64,000 nt of DNA from Zerene cesonia (taxonomy: Eukaryota; Arthropoda; Insecta; Lepidoptera; Pieridae), in contig NC_052102.1 in the NCBI RefSeq assembly GCF_012273895.1, positions 9,852,002-9,916,001 on the forward strand, given 5' to 3'. The notes beneath the pieces were generated by a model, which saw nothing but the letters and a program-made list of their open reading frames with translations, was not told where the DNA came from and made no database searches. This document shows positions 38,585 to 51,100 of this stretch, piece after piece. Numbering within the stretch: position 1 is the stretch's first letter; every line of letters starts with the position of its first letter. The translations under genes were made by a program, and so were the position numbers.

Positions 38585-39195
38585 TTTAAATAATGTAAAA
38601 TAAAATAGTGTAACGAAATAAAATAATTCAAAAAATCATAATAGTTGTCCAAAAAGTGACAAGCATTGACATATAGCTAAAATTCTGTTGATTCGATATG
38701 TTCTGAAATATATAAAAAATAAGGATTTTATATTACAATTGTACGAGACTAAATTATCGTAGACTAAATTGTAAACAATGATTTACTTACATATAAATAA
38801 AGGTAGGTAATAGGTATAAATACACAACTTTATATCTGAGAGGTAATGTCGTTAAATTTTAATAGCTAATCTCTGGATCCACTGAAGTGATTTAGAAAAC
38901 ACGATGATTTTGAAAGTTCAGTGGTCAGCTCTCCAAGCACTATGTGGTCGTTTATAGAGGAAATAATTCAGGAATAATGCTAACTCTCAATGGCATACAC
39001 TAAAAAAATAAAACAAGCAAGTTAAAAAATACATTTTTTTATAAACATATAGTACGACTATGTTTATTGGAATACATTTAAAAATAAAATACACCACAAA
39101 AAAATAAAACTCTACTAAATAGCTAGTTAATAACATATATTGTTTTTGTTTATAGGAATGTACTGATACGACGATCCTACGATCATAATAATTAT

Positions 39196-39271
39196 TTATT
39201 TATTTTGTTTCATTTTTTTCAAATTATCTCGGTGTTGCTTGACAATTGCAGTTTCTTCGCACATCCGACAT
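39196..39271 (-). other. Terminal-exon-like open segment between the paralogues
   Basis: On the minus strand, TATTTTCAG is followed by one base and 24 codons plus TAA with a CxxC start (CRMCEETAIVKQHRDNLK) and an overlapping AATAAA run. It resembles a last coding exon plus poly(A) signal. No upstream partner was found: exons of gene A end in phase 0 or at a stop, which does not fit. It may be an alternative 3' exon, a relic or chance. Confidence 0.2.
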
Positions 39272-39843
39272 CTGAAAATATAATACGATGTATAATCTTT
39301 GCTTTTTCTATACAAATAATGGATCGTAAATGAAACAAATGCTTCCATCATCCCAATCCCATGTGAAATCCAAAGCTACTTATCTGATTATGATATCTGA
39401 TTAATCAGAAATTTCATGCTCTTAATGAAAAGATGATGTCTATGAAGTCTTTTCTGTATGAAAGGACCTAAATTCAAAATGTGTGTGGCTGCTGCCTTTC
39501 ATAAAATATATCAATATTATATATAATTATAATCTGCGGGATGTAAATTTGATGTTTAACCGACGTTTTTAAATATGAAAACTATTTCATAGCAATTACA
39601 CTGGGTCTCTAAATCATGATCTCCACATACTTCGTTGTCAAATAAATTTTGTACTATTCATGTGGTAGGTACTTTTCGTATTGTGAGTACATACATATTT
39701 TGATTATTTTTTATAACGTTTTACAATTTTTGTTATAAGTATTTCAGAAACAAAAAAAGAAGAACATTTGATCTTTATTATGTTTAAAAAATATAAGAAA
39801 GATCGAATATTGAGAATATTCGAATAAATTTATAAACTTGTAT

Positions 39844-41451
39844 TCATAAAACATGCCTGGGTAGCTTTTGTGTAAGCCAAAATGATTTCGTGGGGTCGCA
39901 ATAGCTTCTCAGCTGCTTTCCGTCCCAGGTTACGCTTTCCATTCGCCACTCAGGGGACACCATCGGTGGTTGTAGTTTCGGCAGGAATATCTTTTGAGCA
40001 TTATTCATTAGCAATTTTAGATAAGAAATAATTTTAGCTAGGTAAGTTAGAACTTTAAAACAAGTTTTGCTGGTGAAATTGTAGTATTCCAATAAAATCT
40101 TGTTTTAAGTTGTGAGGAACTGTCCCAGAATATTGCTATTCAAATAACTTTGTCTAGCTGAGTGTTTTATAATGGTATAAAATTATGGTTACCTATTTAA
40201 AGCAGCAAAGTTATTGTTAATTAACAGAATACCTGAGCGTGTCTATTATTTGTAAAAAAGAAAATGTATGTATAAAATTACTGTAATCTGACACGTGTTT
40301 TATCAACAGCTTTCCTTTAACTATACGAAGTTGACTACAATCAAGACTTGTGAATATCAAAGTTATTACAGGATTCGTCTGCGCAGGCGGTCCTGGCAGA
40401 GGTGCGGCGACATTAACGCTAGGAGTGACGGCCTCTCGTGTGTGCCGCGCCATGTCACTCGTGTACATATCTTTGCAGAGGATTTCCCGCGCCCGAGGAT
40501 CCTCTATGTCGTCCATACTAACTGCTGGAGTCATAACCAAACGAGGCCTGGTCTTTTGGACTTCTTCCCTGTCTATGTCTATGGGCTCTTCCTGAAATTC
40601 CACAGATAATGAAATTGGTGGGGTTAATTTATTTACGACATCGTTGTGGTAGGTGCGACAGTTGTAAAGTCCTTTGAGGTGTGTATCTTTGTCTAACAAA
40701 AAAATAGCTAAGTCATTTTTGTGTTTAAGTAAGTCATAATATATAGCCTTTCTTGATTTCGATTCATAGTGATTAGACGAGTAAAATAATCTATGCCTCA
40801 TATCAATAAAATAATAATTCAATGTATGCCTGATTTACACAACTATCAAGTGTAAGTGCTTATTCATAATTAATTTACAGCCCCTTTAATACAAGTATTT
40901 AGTTGCTAAAGGATATTGAAAAAAATATATATGCCTATTAGCTGCTCGCCCCGGCTCCGCCCGGATTGTCATTGATCGTAATTAAAATTATTTAAACTAT
41001 CCTATCTCTCAAGTTGGATCGAACTGCACATGGTGTGCGAATTTTATTATAATCGGTTAAGTGGTTTAGGGGTCCATTGAGGACAAACATTGTGACACGA
41101 GATTTATATATATTAAGATAAGATTGTACTTGCACACATTTTAGAGTAAAAATTCTTAAGTTAGTGGCCCCTTATACAATCAATACTTACAAATGCTTGT
41201 TGTACAATTCTAGGGTTCGTTCTAACAACATCCTTTGGTTTGTGTAGAATGTTGAAGGGTGGTCTGTCTCCCCTCCACTCCCTCATAGTATGAACATTCT
41301 TATACACGGGTAGTCCCCTCACATAGTGACTGACTCGCGGCTTATACACGGTTTTGGGGTATTCCTTGATTTTATACCGTTGGTAATCTGTTCTGTACGT
41401 CGATTCATAGTTGAAAAGCAGCGAATCAACTTTTTGTTTCGCGTTCGGCAT
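39844..41451 (-). CDS. Uncharacterised small protein, paralogue A of a tandem pair (209 aa, 3 exons)
   Basis: Exons: 41451-41191 (ATG, 87 codons, donor GTAAGT), 40591-40370 (74 codons, acceptor TTTCAG, donor GTAATA), 39990-39844 (48 codons, TGA). All junctions are phase 0. Blocks in order: DSLLFNYESTYRTDYQRYK near the N-terminus, then PFNILHKPKDVVRTNP, RPRLVMTPAVSMDDIEDPRA, SDMARHTREAV, VSPEWRMESVTWDGKQLR and SYCDPTKSFWLTQ. These match the gene at 36919-38584 block for block. Exon 2 here corresponds to exons 2 and 3 there, so an intron was gained or lost after duplication. The acceptor of exon 3 is the unusual CTCAAAAG|ATA, but the paralogue's AACAG|ATA at the same codon supports it. No enzymatic motif, signal peptide or membrane segment. 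I do not recognise the family with confidence; conserved Y/W/P-rich short blocks would suit a microtubule-binding axonemal protein (inference). TTTATT at 39774 may be the poly(A) signal. Confidence 0.78.
40939..41128 (-). mobile_element. Helitron-like element, family 5, in intron 1 of paralogue A
   Basis: Reverse complement runs from ATATATATAAATCTCGTGTC to CCGGGCGGAGCCGGGGCGAG plus CAGCTAAT. It matches 62068-62248 with only about five differences. Confidence 0.65.
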
Positions 41452-41464
41452 TTTTGTTGAAGCT

Positions 41465-41507
41465 TTGACAGTTTTCTATTGACATCGATTTATTGTCGAT
41501 TTTGACA
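41465..41507. promoter_or_regulatory. TTGACA cluster upstream of paralogue A
   Basis: Three TTGACA hexamers at 41465, 41479 and 41502, within 60 bp upstream of the minus-strand ATG at 41451. Position and motif match the larger cluster before MROH1. Function is inferred only from recurrence. Confidence 0.35.
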
Positions 41508-41689
41508 ATGCAATTGTAAATATATAGAATGCCCTTTGCTTTATGGAATTTCTAATTTTGCATACGCTAATTACGTAAAATATATTTAAGCAAGAAAACT
41601 AGGTAAGTTTTTATTCAATTTTTCTTAAACTCTATGTTTACATCCCTAGCTTCGTGCAACCGGTATACACCGCTCCGCTGTGGGGATTG

Positions 41690-41805
41690 TGTCTACGAAA
41701 ACAAACTTCAACGTCAGCGCGTGCGGCTGCAAAGGTGGACGGGAGGCCAGTTAGGGATGTACATATTATAGAGTTATAAGAATTCATCTAGTAGAAAAAA
41801 AAATT
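41690..41805 (+). repeat. Second partial copy of the 34.5 kb block
   Basis: TGTGTCTACGAAAACAAACTT, GGAGGCCAGTTAGGGATGTA and AATTCATCTAGTAGAAAAAAA align with 34650-34765. Confidence 0.4.
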
Positions 41806-42487
41806 CGATGGGAATATTATGAGTATTCATTTCGTAAAAAAAAGCCTATGATATGAATTTTGCATACCCGGCAATGCATATAAAACTGTTCAGTCTAGAG
41901 TTTATTTCCAGTCCCAATTTTTTGGCTTTCAATTATCTCTCATGTAAAGACTGTCTTTATAACATTCTGCTTTATAAAATAAAAAATTAACTCTTTGAAC
42001 AAATAAAACAACGATTTATATTTGATTGATTTATTAAAATTCACCAAATAAATGACACCGAAGCCGTAACATAAAACATAATTTACGCGGTTAAAATAAT
42101 TTACTATTTATCACAAAATATAGGTAATTTGCGACACTAACACATGTAAATTCATATTTCAAGTGTATATAAAATAATATTATTGCTTGTATGGTCACTT
42201 ATAACATTAAATTGCTTAAAACAAAAATTAAATCACAATTAAAATAAGCGAAGAGAGAGACCGCGGCGATATATATGTGCAAAATTATATTTTACTATGA
42301 CATTATTAAGATAGATGTTATTTAAAAAAAAATTATTTTCTACGTAATTAGTTACCAACGTTCCGACGAGGGAGCTACCACACAAATTCTAAAATGGGAC
42401 CAAATGACAACGACGTCCTATGAAACACCAAAACACGCCAATCGTTTGAAAACCCATGGAGTCATCAGGTAACAAAAAAAAAAAAAA

Positions 42488-43487
42488 NNNNNNNNNNNNN
42501 NNNNNNNNNNNNNNNNNNNNNNNNNNNNNNNNNNNNNNNNNNNNNNNNNNNNNNNNNNNNNNNNNNNNNNNNNNNNNNNNNNNNNNNNNNNNNNNNNNNN
42601 NNNNNNNNNNNNNNNNNNNNNNNNNNNNNNNNNNNNNNNNNNNNNNNNNNNNNNNNNNNNNNNNNNNNNNNNNNNNNNNNNNNNNNNNNNNNNNNNNNNN
42701 NNNNNNNNNNNNNNNNNNNNNNNNNNNNNNNNNNNNNNNNNNNNNNNNNNNNNNNNNNNNNNNNNNNNNNNNNNNNNNNNNNNNNNNNNNNNNNNNNNNN
42801 NNNNNNNNNNNNNNNNNNNNNNNNNNNNNNNNNNNNNNNNNNNNNNNNNNNNNNNNNNNNNNNNNNNNNNNNNNNNNNNNNNNNNNNNNNNNNNNNNNNN
42901 NNNNNNNNNNNNNNNNNNNNNNNNNNNNNNNNNNNNNNNNNNNNNNNNNNNNNNNNNNNNNNNNNNNNNNNNNNNNNNNNNNNNNNNNNNNNNNNNNNNN
43001 NNNNNNNNNNNNNNNNNNNNNNNNNNNNNNNNNNNNNNNNNNNNNNNNNNNNNNNNNNNNNNNNNNNNNNNNNNNNNNNNNNNNNNNNNNNNNNNNNNNN
43101 NNNNNNNNNNNNNNNNNNNNNNNNNNNNNNNNNNNNNNNNNNNNNNNNNNNNNNNNNNNNNNNNNNNNNNNNNNNNNNNNNNNNNNNNNNNNNNNNNNNN
43201 NNNNNNNNNNNNNNNNNNNNNNNNNNNNNNNNNNNNNNNNNNNNNNNNNNNNNNNNNNNNNNNNNNNNNNNNNNNNNNNNNNNNNNNNNNNNNNNNNNNN
43301 NNNNNNNNNNNNNNNNNNNNNNNNNNNNNNNNNNNNNNNNNNNNNNNNNNNNNNNNNNNNNNNNNNNNNNNNNNNNNNNNNNNNNNNNNNNNNNNNNNNN
43401 NNNNNNNNNNNNNNNNNNNNNNNNNNNNNNNNNNNNNNNNNNNNNNNNNNNNNNNNNNNNNNNNNNNNNNNNNNNNNNNNNNNNNNN
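42488..43487. other. Assembly gap (1,000 N) between A-runs
   Basis: Exactly 1,000 N, flanked on both sides by A homopolymers, between paralogue A and the EEPD1-like terminal exon. Confidence 0.98.
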
Positions 43488-44527
43488 AAAAAAAAACCAC
43501 GGTCTCGAGGCCAACAAAAAAAAAAAAACTTTGCAAGTGTCACATTCGTAAAAATAAACTCTACATTTATAAATACGAGATCAATCACTACACAGTTTAT
43601 ACACATCATACAAAAATATTAATTCATCGAATACTTTGTATGTGATATCACATAATTTCCATAATCTCTATACTTGAGACGATTTATTTCTTCGCACGGA
43701 CTGACTTCGTAACAATAACTTATTTGTTGGCAAACAATTTGAACTAAATTCTTTTGAGAAGCAAAAAAAAAATACATATATATTTTATCCACTCTATTTT
43801 AATATCTAAGAGGAAATTTTCTCAGGTACATACAACGTTACAATTTAATTAAGATGCCCGTAACACTAGTCGTATGGAATTTTAACTATTGCGCATCAAA
43901 AATATTTTCTTCTATTCTCTAAGTAAATATTGGAAAATAATCACTACCGTAGTTTCGAGAAAAATATTGTTAATATTCAAAAAAACTGTTGAAATCTACA
44001 CGAATCTGATAAAAATTACTTTATTGACACGAAAAATTTGGCATCGATTTCTTACAATCTAAAAATGGAATTCCTGAAAATGTTAAGTAGAGCATTTTAT
44101 CTATCTTCAAAAATATAGCATTTTTATAATAGTATTTCAACCTGAGGACGCAATTCTTTAGCTATTCAAATGGAAGTATAAAAGGAACATGATACGATAA
44201 TAATTACAGCCTATTTACAGAAATTTTTATTATCTACACTCGAATATATTATGTCATAAATATATTACAATAAATACAATCATTGATTACGTAAGTAATA
44301 ATTCGACAAAATGCAAAATTAATTTGATTTGCTTAAACTATTCAAAATCCCCCCCAAAAAAAGAAAACGTAAAAATAGCGGGAACTTCAGAAAAATTCAA
44401 AATGGCCGACCTATACGAAGTTTAAGATATGGAACAGAAAGTATAGACACTGTATGAGAAGGAAGAGCGCTGTCGTCGCGCAATACACCACAGATAATTT
44501 TCTACCATCGACAACTTTTATTTTTTG

Positions 44528-47500
44528 TCAATCGGGTATTTTTAGTTCTGTCCACACTGGGCAGAAGGGTGACGCTGGCCCGCCCCAAGACCAGCCGCGT
44601 GGTATTGCCAGATGACAGAGCCCAGATTTAACAGCCCCCGAACGTCCTATAAAATTGCTAGCGTCTATGGTCCCAGGGCATAAAATTGTGCTCTTTCCGG
44701 AAAAATTCGCATCCACTGTTGTTTTTATTTCTTCGTCGAGTAACGATTCGCAATTCTGTAACACTGTTGACAAAAATTAATCATTAGTGAAAGCTTTAAA
44801 GTTCAAGGAAACTGTGAAAAATGAAATGTATTTTTTTTTTTTTTTTATTCTATTCAATAATTATTAGGCAATATTATAGCTATATTATCAATCTAAATAA
44901 GTTGCAATATCTGTATCATATTAATTTATTGATAAGAACACGATTATCGAGCTACTTTGTAACCGTAGAGGTTAATGATATTTAAAGGCCTCTATTTTCG
45001 GATACACAATTTGAAATGACATTGAACACATTATTATTATGAGGACAAAAATTCCGATTGCTAACTTTCCAGTTTTATTATAACGGTATTTTTACGATGG
45101 TTTTTGTAATGGGTCTAATGTAATGGACTACCTTTTAATCAACCTCATAAGTGTCGAAATAAGGGACAGTTTATTATGAAAAAAATCTGTATGAAAAGAC
45201 GACCAGATCGCTGAATTGATACCGGAGGAAAGTCGGAGGGTAAAGCTAGTTTAAAATCACGAACACTCGCGTAACAACCGGGCGAATTGATTTAATACCC
45301 GTTGGCTCAAAGATCACTTGTTATCATCTCCGGTCATATGATGCGATGACAGCTTCAAACAAAGCCCGCTTACGGGGCTTATCGTATCCGTTATATAACG
45401 TAATTTGTGATCGGAATATAATGATTTATGTATTCCATATAGACAAATAAAAAAACAGTTTCTTTTGGGAGAATTCGCTCAGCGTCATCTGGGCTCTCGG
45501 TAAGCCAAGAAAGTGGAGAGTGGACAATGTTATTATATATTTATACCCATAATAATAATTAATAAATATAAATAAAAATGTATCGCTTAAATCGAGTGTT
45601 GCTAAGCGTAAAACTCGAGAACGGCTCGACCAATTAGACAATTTTTTTATTGTATTTATTTTTGAGGCACGAGTCAATATTAGTTCTAAAAACGCGTATT
45701 GCCTAGTAAGTTCTAGTAAATAAACGCATTTCTTAAAATAATTCTAAATTGAGATACAACCTAAGTTGCGGCGGTCTTATCGCAAAATACCGATTTTTCA
45801 CAGACAACTGGATGGTTTGAACAAAATGGAGATAACTGATAAATTGAAAAAACAATTTATTTCTACGTTCAATGTGTATCGTCCGGTCTCGAACATCCGA
45901 CTTCTTGATTTATGTCCTAGGTCGTAACCACTGAGTCACTACGGCTCTTTATAATCCAAATAATATACAAGTATTACAAATGTCCACAATAAATTTTTCT
46001 CTCATTTCAACAATAAAATCTGTCGCGTCATGAATTGACGTTAAGTTTCATTAATTGATAAAAGGATTTTTACCACCTGTGATGATAAAGCATAAGGATA
46101 AACAACAATTCAATTATTATCATTATTTTTATTATTATACGAGCTGCGCCCCGCGGTTTCACCCGCGTAAGTCCGTATCCCGTAGGAATATCGGGATAAA
46201 AAATTACCTATATGTTATTCCAGTTGTCCAGCTGTCTACGTACCAAATTTCATTGCAATCGATCCAGTAGTTTTTGCGTGACAGACTAACACACATCCTC
46301 ACATACTTTCGCATTTATAATATTTGTAGGATTATTGTGGTAATAATCTATCGTGAGGCCCTAATTTCTGGTAAACCAATAGACCACCAAAAAATAACCC
46401 TACAATTCATACAAAACTTAACATAAGCGCTTTAGTTATATTAAAACAAAATACTCACGCCCAATATTATCCCACTTCTGAAACTCGCCCAAGAAAGCGA
46501 GCTGGAGCTTCGCCGCGACCGCGACATCCGCTATCTCCTTCAGTCTCTTGCTATCCTCTTCGCCGAGCGCATCTTTGCAATGCACGTTCACAAGAATCAA
46601 CGGCCTGCCACATATCAGGAACGCTGGAAGCGGATATATGGATTTTTTTGGAAAAACAATTATTTATATTACATGTAGAATTACTCGTTGATCGAAATAG
46701 CCCAGACTCGGGGATATAAGGCGCCGTTTGACTAACTACCTGAATAGTAATCAGCCGTGTCGTTATAACAAATTGTAAGTCAAGAAAAAAATAAGCTGGG
46801 ACGGTTCATAGATAACCTGGACTATTAATTTAACGGTTGATTTTACCGCATGTCGGCGATAGTAATACTCGTATGCTCGTACTGTAAAGGATTTCTTATC
46901 GAACTCTACAGAGTACGTACCGATAGGGGACAAATCTTTTGCAAACTTTGATTTATGTTTCAGGGAACAATCAATAATATGAAAACGACCCAAGTCGAGT
47001 AAATATAATGATAATTGTTAATTCAATAAATTTCTAGTTGACCGCGTAAACGCTCCATCATTTAGGAGTATTAAAATTAGATGTTGGCTTATTCTCGGAC
47101 CTACCCGATGTGCACACAAAATTTCATGTGAATCGGTACAGCCATTTCGGAGGAGTAGGCTAGCTAACATTGTGACACGAGAATTTTATATGCATAAAGA
47201 TAGATGAAACAATAATATTTGATAGCATACGATTCAATTAGCGATAAATACATTGCAACGGATTAACATTAGGATTTTATTAACTCTAATCATCATTATA
47301 ATGAATATATAAACCAAATTTTTGTTTCGTCCACAATATTCATTCGAGATCTTCAATAAGATTTTACAGATCGCTGAAATATGTTACGTCACCAAACAAA
47401 CAAAGCGATTAGACACTTGACTTTCATGATTAATGCTTTACCATGACATTGTCCGAGTAGATATAAAAAAATACTCAAACAGAGTCAATATTAAATTACT

Positions 47501-48162
47501 TCATTTCTATTTTCGTAAATATTTAATTCGGACTATAGGAAGTATTTTATTGTTAACTGGCAGACCGTCCGGGCTTCGCCTGCGATATAAATATGGCCTC
47601 TCACAGGGATTGCGTACATATCCAACGGTGAAATAATTTTTGAAATCGGTCAAGCAGTTGTCTAGCGAGGGGAATAGCCTGAAGTAACAAGCATGAACGT
47701 TCCTGAAGTGTGAACAAAAGGGCTGGTGATGGTGATGATTGACCAAGACGATAACATCTATCGATATTGCAACATACATTACGTAACTGCTTGAACAGGA
47801 GCGTACTTTTCTTTCAAACAAATCTAATCAGTAGATAAAACTTAATCTTATCGATAACCGCTTTCAATATCACGATAAATACGACGACAACGACGTGTGC
47901 ATTGCATTATATTCTTTGTGGTTTATTATTTTTAAATACAAATTCGAATAGTCGCATATGATCTTTGGGCTTGAATGTTTACCTGATCTTAGCAAATATA
48001 TTTTCATATCTAGTCTGTTCTTTCGAAAGTCTCCTACAAAATGTCTAATATTAGACGAATTATAGCAGATAATCTATTAAGACTTAGATAGCTACAGACA
48101 CTGGTAGAATCCAACATTCGTCAAATATCAATCAAGTAGTCGGAGACAGAAGTTCTATCATT

Positions 48163-48193
<31 letters not shown>

Positions 48194-51100
48194 TTTCCTC
48201 ACCTTATATTCCAGTCAACAAACCTTTCCATACCTTTAAGTCGAGACGGGCAACGCATTTGCCGAGGTTTTCCCTCTGCAAATGTTTATGGGTGGTGATG
48301 GTCACTTATCACCACGCGACCCACTAGCTCAAATGCTCACAATGTCGAAACATTAAAAAGATAGTCCCCATCTAGAGTTAAAGCTTGAGTATCTTAATAT
48401 CTATCATCTAGTCGAATTACGTAGTATTAGTAAGTATATAATAAATCTTCTAATTTGCTAAACTGACAAAGAATGCTAAAGTGACTTTTGTACCACATCT
48501 TAACACATCTACAGAATTTTAAATAGCAATACAGAACAGAACCGAAACAGAAGGTTCTAATCCAGCGGCCACTTGACCCGTCGCGACACAATAACAGGCG
48601 AAAGGTCAATTTGTAGCAATCACTGTGCACGGCACGGATTTAAATATTCCGTGTTTTAGTTCAAATGAATTCTCATCGTATTGTTTAATTCTCTGAAAGC
48701 CTTGTCGTCAAAATAATTATAGAAAACACGATAAAATATGAATAATTTAAACGAATAGAAATATAAACAAACTATTGATATGTTAACATCAAAAATGCTA
48801 TACAATTAATATCTTATACATATTGCAAACAAGTACCGACACGCGGCTGCGCTCGCCTAGTCGTTAGAAATTTCCATGGAAATGAGATGTTGTAACGCTA
48901 TAAAAAGTTGTCTATGTCTTTCTCTAGCCTTCTAACCATCTAAAGAAATACAGACAAATAAACAAACAAGCAAACAAAGTTTCGCATATACAATATTAAA
49001 TGAGAATTAGTAAGTTTATTAAGTAACTGTTGTTATAATTTACTTATATATGTATAACATAATTTAATTTTGTATGATTACATATTATTTCTTGTGTGTA
49101 TAATAAATAAATATAATTATAAAAGTGCATTCTTTAATCCTTTACATTAATCATCTGTCTATGGTAGGTAGGTCAAGAGACAATGTAAAATTACGCATCG
49201 AAACATTAAAATTTCGTTCACATATGAAGGCCATTGACCAGTTGTAATTTATAGTAACACCAAATAAGATAACCATTTACATCGTATATCTAATATCCTG
49301 TCTTTACTATAACTGTTTAAGCCACTTCTTTGGAACCTTGTATATACAAAATGAGGTAACCATTCAAAGACAGCACATCTGCATTTATGCAAAGAAATGA
49401 GAACAGTATAGGTACATGTCGCAGAGGAATGAAATCTATAGGGATACCACGACACCCCGAAAGATCGAGTCGAATATTTAGTGATATCTCATTTACTGGT
49501 CGATCAATTTCATGAAATCCCTGATATCCCCAATTCTCATCTCTCTGCGTCACATACATTGCTATTTTAGCCTTAGTAGTTTCTGCAGCAGACACAAGGA
49601 ATAGAGAGATACCCGATCCTCTACATTCGAATCTGACTGACGCTCAGATAACATCTTTTCGACAGATAATAAAATTCATGTAATTAAAATCATCTAGTTC
49701 CAACAATCACAGAAGTTATTGCCAATAAATAAACATGAAAATAAATTCGAAGCAGTGTTCAGCTCTGTGCCAATTATTAAGAATAAAGACAATGAAGGTA
49801 TAAATATTAATCACGACCGCTCGAGCCACGTGTTTGCGAGAGCTACAAAAACTCCTTATCAGACTCATAAAAGCGTTAGCCTTTCTCGCAAATGGTTATA
49901 TTTTATTATTCTGATATCATATGCGTATTGTTTAATATATTTATTATAGTGAAAATGATGAATTCAGTAGTGAATGCTTTTATAGAACAGTTTCTTTTCC
50001 CATTCATTGCAGCACAGTACCAATGACATGCGACCGTTTCATGCGTATCTTCTTTTAGGGAGTGGTACCTTCCCCGATGCGCGATGGGCCAATTCCTGTC
50101 GAAGGAAACTCAACTGCCCCTCCTTTGATTGAGTGCTCCACTTTCATAGTGTTTAGCATCGGAATGTAATGTACAAGACGAACCTGGGATCGATTTCCAG
50201 CAAAACTTGTAAAATATCAATTGGTACAATTAAAGTGAAATGGATACCCATACCCACAACATAGATGGAAAATTTATTTCTTGATCAATTGAATCGTTAA
50301 ACTTTAACCAGTGTTTTGCTCTTCGGATTGTTAATTAGCTATTTCATTATTTCAATTGTTCTACGTTTTCCGTCAAAATACATGTAGTGTAAAGTATGTG
50401 ATGAAAGTGGTACGTATTATCAAACACAACCAGAAGACGGATCCATAACAGCTCTATTTTCCGTTCGTAAAAATTCTAGAAAACACTAGAATCTCCAATC
50501 ATTCTTAACATACATTTTGAAGCCATAAACATGGAAACAATAAAAGATATACAGAACAATACGTGTTTATGTTTTCAGAAGTCTTTGTTTTTCCAGACAA
50601 TAAAATGTAAATAAAACGTCTGATACTGACGCCCTATCGCCTGTGAGCACGTGTTTTCTTTACACTTTTATTTATATTAATCAAAATATACATATTTATA
50701 CATTTTTCTTTTTTTGTTATTCTTATTTATCACCAACTCTCGTATAGCGAGTCTTTAGTAGCTTGTATGAGAATGAATATGTCTAAAAATATTTATTTTT
50801 CGTAGAATAAATGGACGGAGAATGGAGTTACTTTTCTAAAGGCTTTTTTTGATATTACCGCGTGTATGCAACATTTTACAGATATTCTAACAAACGATTT
50901 AAACTTAAAAATGCATTAATGAATAATAATTTAGCTTTACGTTATACCGGATATTAGACACTTTTTACGCTACTGTATTTAAACAAATTTAACAATACTA
51001 TAAAATATACAAGGTACTTTATAATTTCACATTGAAAGTGCCAAGTATGCAGTTTTATTGCATGCTAATTTGCAGCCTTGTTACATAATTATAGGGGACA

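Noticed and set aside
40295..40609. Plus-strand frames of 81-104 codons
   Set aside because: Antisense of paralogue A exon 2.
42389..43622. Open frames across the third gap
   Set aside because: N-filled and bounded by A-runs; no coding signal on either side.
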